Below are positions 16,404 to 24,728 of a DNA stretch of 64,000 nt, piece after piece. Under the pieces are notes generated by a model, which worked only from the letters and a program-made list of their open reading frames with translations, searched no databases and was not told the DNA's origin. This stretch comes from Actinomycetospora termitidis (GTDB lineage: Bacteria; Actinomycetota; Actinomycetes; Mycobacteriales; Pseudonocardiaceae). Both the position numbers and the translations under genes were made by a program. Each line of letters opens with the position of its first letter. The stretch's first letter is position 1. The DNA is taken from NCBI RefSeq assembly GCF_030286555.1, contig NZ_JASVWF010000009.1, forward strand, positions 218,656 to 282,655, given 5' to 3'.

Positions 16404-17237
16404 CTACAGATCCACCAGCACGATCCCCACGACGACGACCGCGGCGGCCACCGCCCGCCGCCACCCGAACCGCTCGCCCAGGAACAGCGTCCCGATCACC
16501 GCGCCGATGACGATCGAGGTCTCGCGCAGCGCCGCGACGGCCGCCGTCGCGCCGCTCGTCTGCGCCACGAGCACGAGCCCGTAGGCCGCCAGCGACACCA
16601 CCCCGCCGACGAACCCGACCGCGAGCGACGACCACGGCACCCGCAGCAGGCTCCGGCCCCGCCGGACCACGGCGATCAGGGGCAGCACCGGGCCCTGCAC
16701 CAGGAACATCCACGCCGCGTAGACCGGGACCGGGGTCGTCGCGACTGCCTCCGCGTCGACCAGCGTGTACCCGGCGATGAACAGACCGGTCGCGACGGCG
16801 GCCGCGAGACCGGGCAGCGACGCGCGCGTCGGCCGCCCGCCGTCGAGAGCCAGGCTGAGGAGCCCGAGCGAGATCACCGCGACGCCGAGCAGCTCCCACC
16901 ACGGCAGCCCGCCGCCGAACACGACCTCGAACAGCGCCACCACCCACGGCGCGGTGCCGCGTGCGACGGGGTAGACCTGACTGAACTCGCCGAGCTGGTA
17001 GCTCGCCCAGAGCAGCAGCGTGTAGACGGTGTGGAAGGCGGCCGAGACGAGGATCGCCGGCCACGCGTGCGCCGGCGGCAGGCCCAGCAGCAGAGCGACC
17101 GCGCCGCCCACGACGACGTAGGCCAGGCCGATGAGCGCGAAGCCCACGAGACGGTCGGAGACCCCGTGGGCGATGGCGTTCCACGTCGCGTGCAGGACCG
17201 CGGCGAGCAGGGTGATCGAGACGACGGCAACGGACAC
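16404..17237 (-). CDS. EamA/DMT-family transporter
   Basis: 277 residues with ten hydrophobic segments arranged as two five-helix repeats, the drug/metabolite transporter fold. The second repeat carries ALRETSIVIGAVIGTLFLGERF, the usual EamA signature before the last helix. Likely exports a small metabolite; substrate unknown. Starts with ATG at 17237 and is followed closely by a conserved hypothetical gene. Confidence 0.85.
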   Translation of the reverse strand: MSVAVVSITLLAAVLHATWNAIAHGVSDRLVGFALIGLAYVVVGGAVALLLGLPPAHAWPAILVSAAFHTVYTLLLWASYQLGEFSQVYPVARGTAPWVVALFEVVFGGGLPWWELLGVAVISLGLLSLALDGGRPTRASLPGLAAAVATGLFIAGYTLVDAEAVATTPVPVYAAWMFLVQGPVLPLIAVVRRGRSLLRVPWSSLAVGFVGGVVSLAAYGLVLVAQTSGATAAVAALRETSIVIGAVIGTLFLGERFGWRRAVAAAVVVVGIVLVDL

Positions 17238-17437
17238 CGGACGGCTCCTCGGGCGTCGGCCCGCACGGAGGCGGGCACGTCGAACTGGAGCCCTCGGGGT
17301 TTCTCTCCCGTCAGGTGTCGGCGGTGACCGCCGTGGCGCCGCTCGGTCCAGACCCCGGATCGCCCTGGTTGTCGGTCAGGAGGCGGGCGTCGGACGGAAC
17401 CCTAGGCGCAAGCGTGGGTGACCCTACGCCGGTCCGG

Positions 17438-17608
17438 TCAGCGCGACAGGCCGAACGACATCAGCTTGTGCCCCCGCTGCGTCAGGCTGATCATGACGCC
17501 GCCGACGAGCAGCAGGACCGCCCCGACCGCGACGTACCCGAGCACCAGACTCGTCAGCGCGCCCGCGAAGACGAACTCGATGAGGACGTTCCGGAGGAAG
17601 CGCAGCAC
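17438..17608 (-). CDS. Tiny membrane protein (56 residues)
   Basis: Start GTG at 17608 with GAAGGG seven bases upstream. The product is basic at the start (VLRFLRNVLIEF), has one long hydrophobic span (ALTSLVLGYVAVGAVLLLVG and onward) and a basic tail TQRGHKLM. The good ribosome site and clear membrane pattern argue for a real gene despite its size. Function unknown. It sits 88 bases from the methyltransferase stop on the same strand and 201 bases from the EamA start. Confidence 0.6.
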   Translation of the reverse strand: MLRFLRNVLIEFVFAGALTSLVLGYVAVGAVLLLVGGVMISLTQRGHKLMSFGLSR

Positions 17609-17695
17609 GGCAGGGCCCTTCGACGCGTGATCAGACGGGGACCGTAGCCGGTGATCACGCGGGCCCCACCGGGAGCGCGCCGGGGGACCACCCGG

Positions 17696-18484
17696 TCAGG
17701 CGGCCGCGCGCGCCACGCCCTCCGGACGGCGGGCGCGGATCACGACGAGCTCCTCCGTGCGCTGCCCGGGCGCGATCAGCCCGCGCTCCTCGAGCATCGC
17801 GGCGCGGGCGGTGAACACCGGGCCGAACGGGTGCTCGCAGCGGGCGGCGACGTCGGCGTCCAGGCCGTGCGCGGCCAGCCGGCGCAGCGAGGTGTCCACC
17901 CCGTTGAGGGCGGAGTGCACCATCAGGAGGCACCCGCCGGGCACGAGCACCCCGGGCGCCTCGTCGCAGACGCGGTCGAGCACGGTGCGGCCGTCGAGCC
18001 CGCCGTCGAAGGCGCGCATCACGCCGCGCGTGGGCAGGTCGTCGTCGGGCGCCGGCACGTAGGGCGGGTTCGCGACGACGAGGTCGAACTGCTTCCCGAC
18101 GACGGGTGCGGCCAGGTCGCCGCGGTGCAGTCGGATCCGCCGGCCGAGACGCCGGGCGTTCGTCCAGGCGCTCAGCAGAGCACGCCGCGAGAGGTCCACC
18201 GCGGTGACGTCGGTGCCCGGCACGCCCGCGGCGACCAGCGACAACGAGCCCGAGCCCGCGCACAGCTCGAGGACCCGCCGCCGGGCGACGGGTGCCTCCA
18301 CGAGCTCGCGCAGCAGGACGTCCGCGAGCAGCCAGGTGTCGCGTTGCGCCGGGTAGACGCCCGGCCCGCGCAGCACCGGCAGGTGGGGTCGGAGGCCGTC
18401 GGGAGCCGGGATCGGGACGATCACGTCCGGCACGACGGGCTCGGGAGTCACCGTGGGTCGGGCGGGCGGCAGGGAGATGGACAT
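17696..18484 (-). CDS. HemK/PrmC-type protein methyltransferase
   Basis: 262 residues. SAM-binding motif VLELCAGSGSLSL and the diagnostic NPPYVP motif (near residue 142) used by enzymes that methylate glutamine amides or nucleobase amines. Length and the short N-terminus fit the HemK2/MTQ2-like group rather than full-length PrmC. It is divergent from the haem-oxygenase-fold enzyme gene and near a CDGSH gene, a neighbourhood I recall as recurrent in actinobacteria. Substrate unknown. Confidence 0.8.
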   Translation of the reverse strand: MSISLPPARPTVTPEPVVPDVIVPIPAPDGLRPHLPVLRGPGVYPAQRDTWLLADVLLRELVEAPVARRRVLELCAGSGSLSLVAAGVPGTDVTAVDLSRRALLSAWTNARRLGRRIRLHRGDLAAPVVGKQFDLVVANPPYVPAPDDDLPTRGVMRAFDGGLDGRTVLDRVCDEAPGVLVPGGCLLMVHSALNGVDTSLRRLAAHGLDADVAARCEHPFGPVFTARAAMLEERGLIAPGQRTEELVVIRARRPEGVARAAA

Positions 18485-18730
18485 GCGCGAGCTCCTCGGC
18501 GGTCACGGAGGTGGTGGACGCGAAGGGCCGCCGCGGGATCGCATCGGCGGCCGGCGCCCCCGGGAGACGCAGCTGTGACTCAACCGCCGGGGACGGAGGT
18601 GAACCCGTGTTACCCGGAGGTGACGTGGAGCAGCCGTCGAGATCGCTGTGATGCATACACCGCGTGGACCGCCCGGAGGTCGGGTAGCCACGACGGCCAG
18701 TCCCGCCGTCCCACCGCCGAGGAGCCCTCG

Positions 18731-19717
18731 TTGACCGACGTCATGACCCGCGCCGACGCCCTGCCCACCGCCCGCGGCCCCGTCTCGGCGGCGGTCCTCG
18801 AGGTGCTCGCCGGGACGCGCGAGCCGTCCGACCTGCCGTCGGGACCCGGCCTCGATCCCTACGGCGAGGACCTCCAGCTCGCGCTGTACGTGCTCTACGA
18901 GCTGCACTACCACGGGTTCGCCGGGGTGGACGAGGAGCTGGAGTGGGAGCCGGAGCTGCTGCGGCTGCGCCGGTCGCTCGAGACCACCTTCCTGACGGCG
19001 CTGCAGGCCGAGGTGCCCGCGGGTGACGACGTGGACGCCGAGGTCGGCGCGCTGCTGGTCGAGCAGGTCGGCGGCGACGGCCCGTCATACCGGCTCGCGG
19101 CCGACGGCGAGCTCTGGCAGCTGCGCGAGTACGTGATCCACCGGTCGATCTACCACCTCAAGGAGGCCGACCCGCAGGCCTGGGTGATCCCGCGGATCGA
19201 CGGGCAGGCCAAGGCCTCCCTGGTCACGGTCGAGCACGACGAGTTCGGCGCCGGGCGCGGCGAGCGCGTCCACGCGAAGGTCTTCGCCGACATGATGGCC
19301 GAGCTCGACCTCGACCCGCGCTACCACGGCTACCTCGAGGCGGCCCCCGCCGAGGCGCTCGCGCCGGTCAACCTCATGTCGCTGTGCGGGCTGCACCGGC
19401 GCTGGCGCGGCGCGTCGGTGGGGCAGTTCGCGCTGATCGAGGTGACGTCCTCACCCGGCTCCGCACGCCTGGTCAAGGCGATGCAGCGGCTCGGCCTGGG
19501 CGAGGGCGCGCAGGCGTTCTACGCCGAGCACGTCGAGGCCGACGCCGTCCACGAGCAGCTCGTGCGCCGCGGCCTGCTCGCCGACCTCGTGGCGCGCGAG
19601 CCGTCGTTGGCTGCCGACGTGGTGTTCGGGATGCGCGCGCTGACCCTGCTCGAGGATCGGCTCGGCGATCACCTGGTGCGGTCCTGGGATGCGGGCTCGT
19701 CGTCCCTGCGCGGCTGA
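18731..19717 (+). CDS. Iron-containing redox enzyme, haem-oxygenase-like fold
   Basis: 328 residues, helical, with metal-ligand-type motifs typical of the haem-oxygenase-like diiron oxidase/redox family: LYELHYHGF, VIHRSIYHLKEADP, VEHDEFGAGRGERVHAKVF and FYAEHVEADAVHEQ. These Glu/His sets would bind a diiron centre. TTG at 18731 has GAGGAG six bases upstream and is preferred over ATG at 18743. Overlaps the convergent CDGSH gene by 49 bases, so the two 3' ends are antisense to one another. Confidence 0.82.
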   Translation: MTDVMTRADALPTARGPVSAAVLEVLAGTREPSDLPSGPGLDPYGEDLQLALYVLYELHYHGFAGVDEELEWEPELLRLRRSLETTFLTALQAEVPAGDDVDAEVGALLVEQVGGDGPSYRLAADGELWQLREYVIHRSIYHLKEADPQAWVIPRIDGQAKASLVTVEHDEFGAGRGERVHAKVFADMMAELDLDPRYHGYLEAAPAEALAPVNLMSLCGLHRRWRGASVGQFALIEVTSSPGSARLVKAMQRLGLGEGAQAFYAEHVEADAVHEQLVRRGLLADLVAREPSLAADVVFGMRALTLLEDRLGDHLVRSWDAGSSSLRG

Positions 19718-19908
19718 CGGACCTTCTTCCGGTGGCTGGTGTCGCAGAACGGGAAGCGCTTGCTCCGCCGGCAGGTGCACACCGCGACCACCGGCCGCTC
19801 GGAGCGGACCCGCTCGCCGTCGGGGAGCTCCAGCTCGACGGGCCCCTCGACCAGCATCGGGCCGCCGTCGGTGAGGGTCACGCGGGGAACGCGCTCGGGG
19901 TGCGACAT
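19669..19908 (-). CDS. CDGSH iron-sulfur protein
   Basis: 79 residues with CTCRRSKRFPFCDTSH, the three-Cys one-His CDGSH-type 2Fe-2S ligand motif in its usual spacing. It is preceded by a short beta region (GPVELELPDGERV) found in bacterial single-motif members. Likely an electron-transfer or cluster-transfer partner of the neighbouring diiron enzyme. The two genes overlap tail to tail. Confidence 0.88.
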   Translation of the reverse strand: MSHPERVPRVTLTDGGPMLVEGPVELELPDGERVRSERPVVAVCTCRRSKRFPFCDTSHRKKVRQPRRDDEPASQDRTR

Positions 19909-19976
19909 GCCGCGCGGCTACCCGCCCCCACCCGTGAGGGGAACCCTCACGATGCTCGGGCGGACGGATCCTCCCC

Positions 19977-21686
19977 TCACGCGTCGAGCAGGGCCTCCGG
20001 CACGTCGACGACCCGGCTGCGCAGGTACTCGCCGAGCCCCTTGGCCTGCGGATCCGGGCGGGTCGACGACGCGACGCCGTCGCCGAGAATCCCGTGCACG
20101 ACGACGTTGAGCGCCCGCAGGTTCGGCAGCTCGTGGACCTCGATCGCCAGGTCGGCGACCTCCGGCCCGAGCAGCTCCCGGACCCGATCCACCGTCAGGA
20201 ACCGCCGGAGCCAGGCGTGCGCGGCGTCGGTTCGCGCCCAGACGCCGATGTTCGCGTCGCCGCCCTTGTCGCCGGACCGGGCACCGACGACGCGGCCCAG
20301 CGGTGCGCGGCGGGTGGGGCCGGCGGGCGTGGTGGCGGCATCTGTGACGTCGAGTGTCAGCATGGCCGCACTGCTGACACTCGTGGGCGGGTCCGCGACG
20401 ACGCGCCGTTCCCCGCTGGGCAGGACGACGGCGTGCGTGACGGCGGATCGCGGCACCGCGGCGGGCCGGTAGACGCCGAAGGCCGACTCGGCGCTCGGGG
20501 GCGTCGTGGTGTGGAAGCCGGCGTAGCCGCCCAGCGCGAGCTCCATCGTCGCGTTGGAGAACGACCGCCCGACGACGCGCGGGTCCGGGTCCTTCACCGT
20601 GACCTTGAGGTGCGCCGTGGCCTCGGCGTTGGACGCGGCGTCCGGGTGGTCGAAGCGCAGCAGCCGCACGTCGACCTCGGCGAAGCGGTCGCGCCCGCCG
20701 AGCACGTCGAACAGCAGGGCCTCCGCGTGGGCGGCCTTCGCCTCGATGTCCAGCCCGGTCAGGACCAGCGTCATCGAGTTCCGGTACCCGCCCGCGTCGT
20801 TGAGCGCGACCTTGAGCGTCTCCGGCGGCGCCGACCCCCGCACCCCGCTGATCCGCACCCGGTGCTCGCCGTCGTCGGAGAGCGTGATCGTGTCGAAGTG
20901 CGTCGTGCAGTCCGGGCCGAGGTAGGCGGGCGCGGCGATCTCGTAGAGCAGCTGCGCGGTGACCGTGCCGACCGAGACCAGCCCCCCGGTCCCCGGGTGC
21001 TTCGTGATCACCGACGAACCGTCGGCGTCCACCTCCGCGATCGGGAAGCCGGGATAGCGGCGGTCGGTCACCTCGTCCAGGAACGAGTAGTTCCCGCCGG
21101 TCGCCTGCGGCCCGCACTCGATGACGTGGCCCGCGACGACGGCGCCCGCGAGCTGGTCGAACGCGTCGCGACCCCACCCGTGCCACCACGCCGCTGGCCC
21201 CACGACCAGCGACGCGTCCGTCACCCGCCCCGTCACGACGACGTCCGCCCCTGCGGCCAGGGCCTCCGCGATACCCCACCCGCCCAGGTAGGCGTTGGCC
21301 GAGACGGGCTTCCCGACGACGGCGGGCTGGATGGCTTCCAGCGATCCCCGCAGGTCGTCGCCCTCGACGTACGCGACCCGCGCGCCGGTGCCGAGGTCCC
21401 CGATCGCGGCCGCCAGCCCCGCCGGGTTCAGCCCACCGGCGTTCGACACGACCTTGACGCCGCGGGCGACGCAGTCGGCGAGCACGTCGCGCATCTGCGT
21501 GAGGAACGTCTTCGCGTACCCGGCGTCGGGGTCCTTGGCCTGCGCCTTCGCGAGGATGAGCATCGTGAGCTCGGCGAGGTAGTCCCCGCACAGGACGTCG
21601 ACCGGGCCGCCGTCGAGCATCTCGCGCGCGGCGTTCAGGCGGTCGCCGTAGAAGCCGGAGATGTTGCCGATCCGTACCGGTCTCAC
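19977..21686 (-). CDS. AtuA-like (DUF1446) protein of acyclic terpene utilisation
   Basis: 569 residues. Starts RIGNISGFYGDR and contains VLCGDYLAELTMLIL, VVSNAGGLNP, VVTGRVTDASL, ECGPQATGGNYS and, in the C-terminal domain, GARSGDKGGDANIGVWAR, all characteristic of AtuA/DUF1446 proteins. AtuA is required for citronellol and geraniol breakdown in Pseudomonas but its reaction is not established. GTG overlaps the TGA of the upstream gene. It is the last gene of the eight-gene operon. Confidence 0.88.
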   Translation of the reverse strand: MRPVRIGNISGFYGDRLNAAREMLDGGPVDVLCGDYLAELTMLILAKAQAKDPDAGYAKTFLTQMRDVLADCVARGVKVVSNAGGLNPAGLAAAIGDLGTGARVAYVEGDDLRGSLEAIQPAVVGKPVSANAYLGGWGIAEALAAGADVVVTGRVTDASLVVGPAAWWHGWGRDAFDQLAGAVVAGHVIECGPQATGGNYSFLDEVTDRRYPGFPIAEVDADGSSVITKHPGTGGLVSVGTVTAQLLYEIAAPAYLGPDCTTHFDTITLSDDGEHRVRISGVRGSAPPETLKVALNDAGGYRNSMTLVLTGLDIEAKAAHAEALLFDVLGGRDRFAEVDVRLLRFDHPDAASNAEATAHLKVTVKDPDPRVVGRSFSNATMELALGGYAGFHTTTPPSAESAFGVYRPAAVPRSAVTHAVVLPSGERRVVADPPTSVSSAAMLTLDVTDAATTPAGPTRRAPLGRVVGARSGDKGGDANIGVWARTDAAHAWLRRFLTVDRVRELLGPEVADLAIEVHELPNLRALNVVVHGILGDGVASSTRPDPQAKGLGEYLRSRVVDVPEALLDA

Positions 21687-22468
21687 CGCGGCTTCCTTCC
21701 CGTCCCGGGCTCGCCGGCGAACGCCTGGCCGATGCGCACCCACTCGGTCGCGGCGTCGCCGACGACCTCCAACGCCAGGTCGTCCCGGTGCCGCCGCTGC
21801 GTGATGAGCAGGGCGAAGTCCTCGGCCGGGCCCGAGATGCGGTCGGCGGCATCGCCGGGACCCCAGGTCCACGACGACCCGTCCGGCGCCGTCAGCTCCA
21901 CCCGGATCGGCACGTCGGGCATCTCCAGCCCGTGCGCGAGGTAGCTGAACGCCCTGGCGCCGACCCCGATGTGTGCCACGTGCCGCAGCCGTTCCGACGG
22001 CGGGTGTACCGCTCCGACCGTGTCGAACACGTCCTGCCCGTGCGCCCAGGTCTCCATGATCCGGGCGGTCAGCGACGACGCCACGGCCATCGGCGGGCCG
22101 AACCACGGGACCCGGGTCTTCGGGTCGAGGTCCCGGAACCCGTCGATCAGACGGGTGCGGGCCTCGTCGAACCAGGCCAGCATCTCCGCGCCGCTCATCG
22201 ACCGGAAGCGGGCCGCGATCGTGTCCGGGCTGACCCCGCCCTCGGCGTCCATCGCGGCCTTCTCCGCGGTGAACGCGTCGGGGTCGGTCGCGGAGCGCAG
22301 GGCGACGTCGTCGAAGTAGGCCAGGTGCGAGACCTGGTCGAGGACGGTCCAGCCCTCGGCGGGTGTCTCCCGCCGCCAGTCGGACTCGCTCAGCCCTGCG
22401 AGCACGGCCCGCAGCTCGGCGGATTCCGCCGCCAGGTCGTCGCACAGCGCCGTCATCGACACCGGCAT
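21683..22468 (-). CDS. TIGR03084-type mycothiol-dependent/DinB-fold protein
   Basis: 261 residues. N-terminal four-helix DinB-like domain with WTVLDQVSHLAYFDD, HGQDVFDTVG and conserved histidines, and a C-terminal sterol-carrier-like strand region. These match the TIGR03084 family, related to mycothiol-dependent maleylpyruvate isomerase. GGAGG lies eight bases before the ATG. In such operons it may be a hydrolase or isomerase acting on a CoA or mycothiol adduct; that is inference. Confidence 0.8.
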   Translation of the reverse strand: MPVSMTALCDDLAAESAELRAVLAGLSESDWRRETPAEGWTVLDQVSHLAYFDDVALRSATDPDAFTAEKAAMDAEGGVSPDTIAARFRSMSGAEMLAWFDEARTRLIDGFRDLDPKTRVPWFGPPMAVASSLTARIMETWAHGQDVFDTVGAVHPPSERLRHVAHIGVGARAFSYLAHGLEMPDVPIRVELTAPDGSSWTWGPGDAADRISGPAEDFALLITQRRHRDDLALEVVGDAATEWVRIGQAFAGEPGTGRKPR

Positions 22469-22473
22469 CGTCG

Positions 22474-23220
22474 CTACCTCCCCGTCCAGACCGGCGTGCG
22501 CTTGTCGCGGAACGCCGCGGGCCCCTCCTGGGCGTCCGCGGAGCGGTACACCGGCGCCCAGATCTCCTCGGCCTCCTCGTACACCCGCGGCCGCGACAGC
22601 AGCACCGTCGCCTTCGCCGCCCGCACCGACAACGGCGCGTTCCCGACGATGGATCGGGCCAGCTCCTGCGCCCGGTCCCGCAGCTCGGCCGCCGGCACGA
22701 CCCGGTTCACCAGCCCGACCTCCTGGGCGCGCGCCGCGTCCACCGGGTCACCGGTCAGCAGGATCTCCATCGCGACTCGCGGCGGCACGAGCCACGCCAG
22801 CGGCGCCGCCCACGGCGACCCGCGCCCGACCTTCACCTCGCTCACGGCGAACCGCGCGTGCTCCGCGGCGATCACGAGGTCGCACTGCTGGGCGAGCAGG
22901 AACCCACCCGCGAACGCCACGCCGTTGACGGCGGCGATCGTCGGCTTCGCGACCTCGACGTTGCGCCCGAACTGCGGCAGGAAGTCCGGCGGCGGGATCT
23001 CCAGGGAGGTCTCCGCCATCTCCTTGAGGTCGCCGCCCGCGCAGAACGCCTTCTCGCCGGCGCCGGTCAGCACGAGCACGGCGGCGGAGTCGTCCGCGTT
23101 GAACCGGTGCGTGCACTCCCACAGCCCGTCGCGGACGTCCTTCGAGAGCGCGTTCCGCGCCTCGGGGCGGTCGATCGTCACCCAGGCGACGCCGTCGTCG
23201 ACCTCGTAGGTCACGCTCAC
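22474..23220 (-). CDS. Enoyl-CoA hydratase/isomerase family protein
   Basis: 248 residues of crotonase fold: IDRPEARNALS, AFCAGGDLKEM (oxyanion hole), AVNGVAFAGGFLLAQQCDL and EVKVGRG. In the Atu pathway the analogous enzyme hydrates isohexenylglutaconyl-CoA. GTG start overlaps the stop of the AMP-ligase gene (GTGA). The usual second catalytic Glu position is near GRGSPW; not resolved by eye. Confidence 0.87.
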   Translation of the reverse strand: MSVTYEVDDGVAWVTIDRPEARNALSKDVRDGLWECTHRFNADDSAAVLVLTGAGEKAFCAGGDLKEMAETSLEIPPPDFLPQFGRNVEVAKPTIAAVNGVAFAGGFLLAQQCDLVIAAEHARFAVSEVKVGRGSPWAAPLAWLVPPRVAMEILLTGDPVDAARAQEVGLVNRVVPAAELRDRAQELARSIVGNAPLSVRAAKATVLLSRPRVYEEAEEIWAPVYRSADAQEGPAAFRDKRTPVWTGR

Positions 23221-24728
23221 GGGAACATCCTCCGCAGGTCGGGCCGGTTGAGCTTGCCGCTGCCCGTGCGGGGCAGCGCGTCGACGATCTCGATGCGCCG
23301 GGGACGGTGCATGCCCTGCAGGTCGGGGTGCTCCGCGCACCACCGGTGCAGTTCCTCGACGGTGATCGCGGTCCGCGGCACCACCACGGCCGTCACCTGC
23401 TCCACCCACCGCTCGTGCGCGGTGCCGATGACGGCGACCTCGGCCAGGTCCGGGTGGCCCGCGAGATGTTCCTCGACCATCTGCGGGAACACGTTCTCGC
23501 CGCCGGAGACGATCATGTCGTCGATCCGGTCGACGTAGTAGAGGTAGCCGTCCGCGTCGCGGGACATCAGGTCGCCCGTGCGGAACCACCCGGTCCCGTC
23601 CTCGGACACAGGGAACTTCTCCGACGCGTCGATGCCCCAGTAGCCCGGCGTCACCGCGTCGCCGCGCACCCACAGCTCGCCGACGCCCGGGTCGCCCGGT
23701 TCCAGGTCCGCCGACCCGTCCACCGGCACCAACCGCGTCCGGACGATCTGCGACAGCGGCCGGCCCATCGAGTCCGGACGGCGGGTCTCGTCCGGCCCGT
23801 AGGTCACGACGAGCCCGCTCTGCTCGGTCTGCCCGTAGATCTCGGTTCCGAGGATCCCGGTGCCCGCCTCGAGCCGCTCGATCGCCGCGCTCGGCGTGCG
23901 CGACCCGCCGAACATGCAGACCCGGAACGAGTCCAGGACGACGGGGTTCTCCACCGTCCGGTTCCCGACGTCGATCATCATCGTCGAGATCAACCCGCCG
24001 TAGGTCGGCCGCAGCTGCTCCACCAGCTCCAGCCACCGCACCACGTCCCACCGCGGCATGAACGTGATCTGCCCGCCGCGCATCAGGATCGGCAGGCTCG
24101 CGAGCTGCAGCCCACCGACGTGGAACATCGGCATGCAGTTCAGGACGTGGTCGTCGCCGGTGAGCTCGTAGACCTCGATCGCGCCGTCGACCTGCGCGGC
24201 GATGTTGCGGTGGGTCTGCCGGACGCCCTTGGGCACGCCGGTCGAGCCCGAGGTGTACATGAGCAGCGCGTCGTCGCCGTCCAGCCGCGGCACCACGCCG
24301 TCGAGCGGGTCCGCACCGGACACCGCCGCCGCGAAGCTCCCGTCCCCACCCGTCGTCAGGACCTCCGGAGCCGTCCCGTCGAGGGCCTTCTCCAGCCGCT
24401 CGACGTCGCCGGGCGGGGTGACGACGAGCCGCGCCCCGGAGTCCGTGACCGCGTGCCGCAGCGGCGCGTCCGGGAACATGTAGTTCAGCGGCACCCCGAC
24501 CGCCCCGGCCTGCCACGTGCCGAGGATCGCGATCAGGTACTCCAGGCAGTTCGGTGCGAGGACCGCGACCCGGTCGCCCTCCCCGATACCGGTCGCGCGC
24601 AGGTGCCCGGCGAAGCGGGCGGCGCGGTGCGCGAGGTCGGCGTAGTCGATCTCGACATCGTCGAGTCGCAGCGCCACCCGTTCTGCGTGGTCGGCCGCGG
24701 CTCGCCGTAGCAGCGTCGCGAGATTCAT
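23217..24728 (-). CDS. Class I adenylate-forming acyl-CoA ligase
   Basis: 503 residues. AMP-binding signature YTSGSTGVPKGV, then YGQTEQSG (A5), GWFRTGD (A7), VDRIDDMIVSGGENVFP (A8) and the catalytic lysine in PRTGSGKLNRPD (A10). Activates a carboxylic acid as its CoA thioester. The ATG overlaps the stop of the biotin carboxylase gene (ATGA). It is the second of two ligases in this operon, so the two may act on different acids. Confidence 0.9.
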   Translation of the reverse strand: MNLATLLRRAAADHAERVALRLDDVEIDYADLAHRAARFAGHLRATGIGEGDRVAVLAPNCLEYLIAILGTWQAGAVGVPLNYMFPDAPLRHAVTDSGARLVVTPPGDVERLEKALDGTAPEVLTTGGDGSFAAAVSGADPLDGVVPRLDGDDALLMYTSGSTGVPKGVRQTHRNIAAQVDGAIEVYELTGDDHVLNCMPMFHVGGLQLASLPILMRGGQITFMPRWDVVRWLELVEQLRPTYGGLISTMMIDVGNRTVENPVVLDSFRVCMFGGSRTPSAAIERLEAGTGILGTEIYGQTEQSGLVVTYGPDETRRPDSMGRPLSQIVRTRLVPVDGSADLEPGDPGVGELWVRGDAVTPGYWGIDASEKFPVSEDGTGWFRTGDLMSRDADGYLYYVDRIDDMIVSGGENVFPQMVEEHLAGHPDLAEVAVIGTAHERWVEQVTAVVVPRTAITVEELHRWCAEHPDLQGMHRPRRIEIVDALPRTGSGKLNRPDLRRMFP

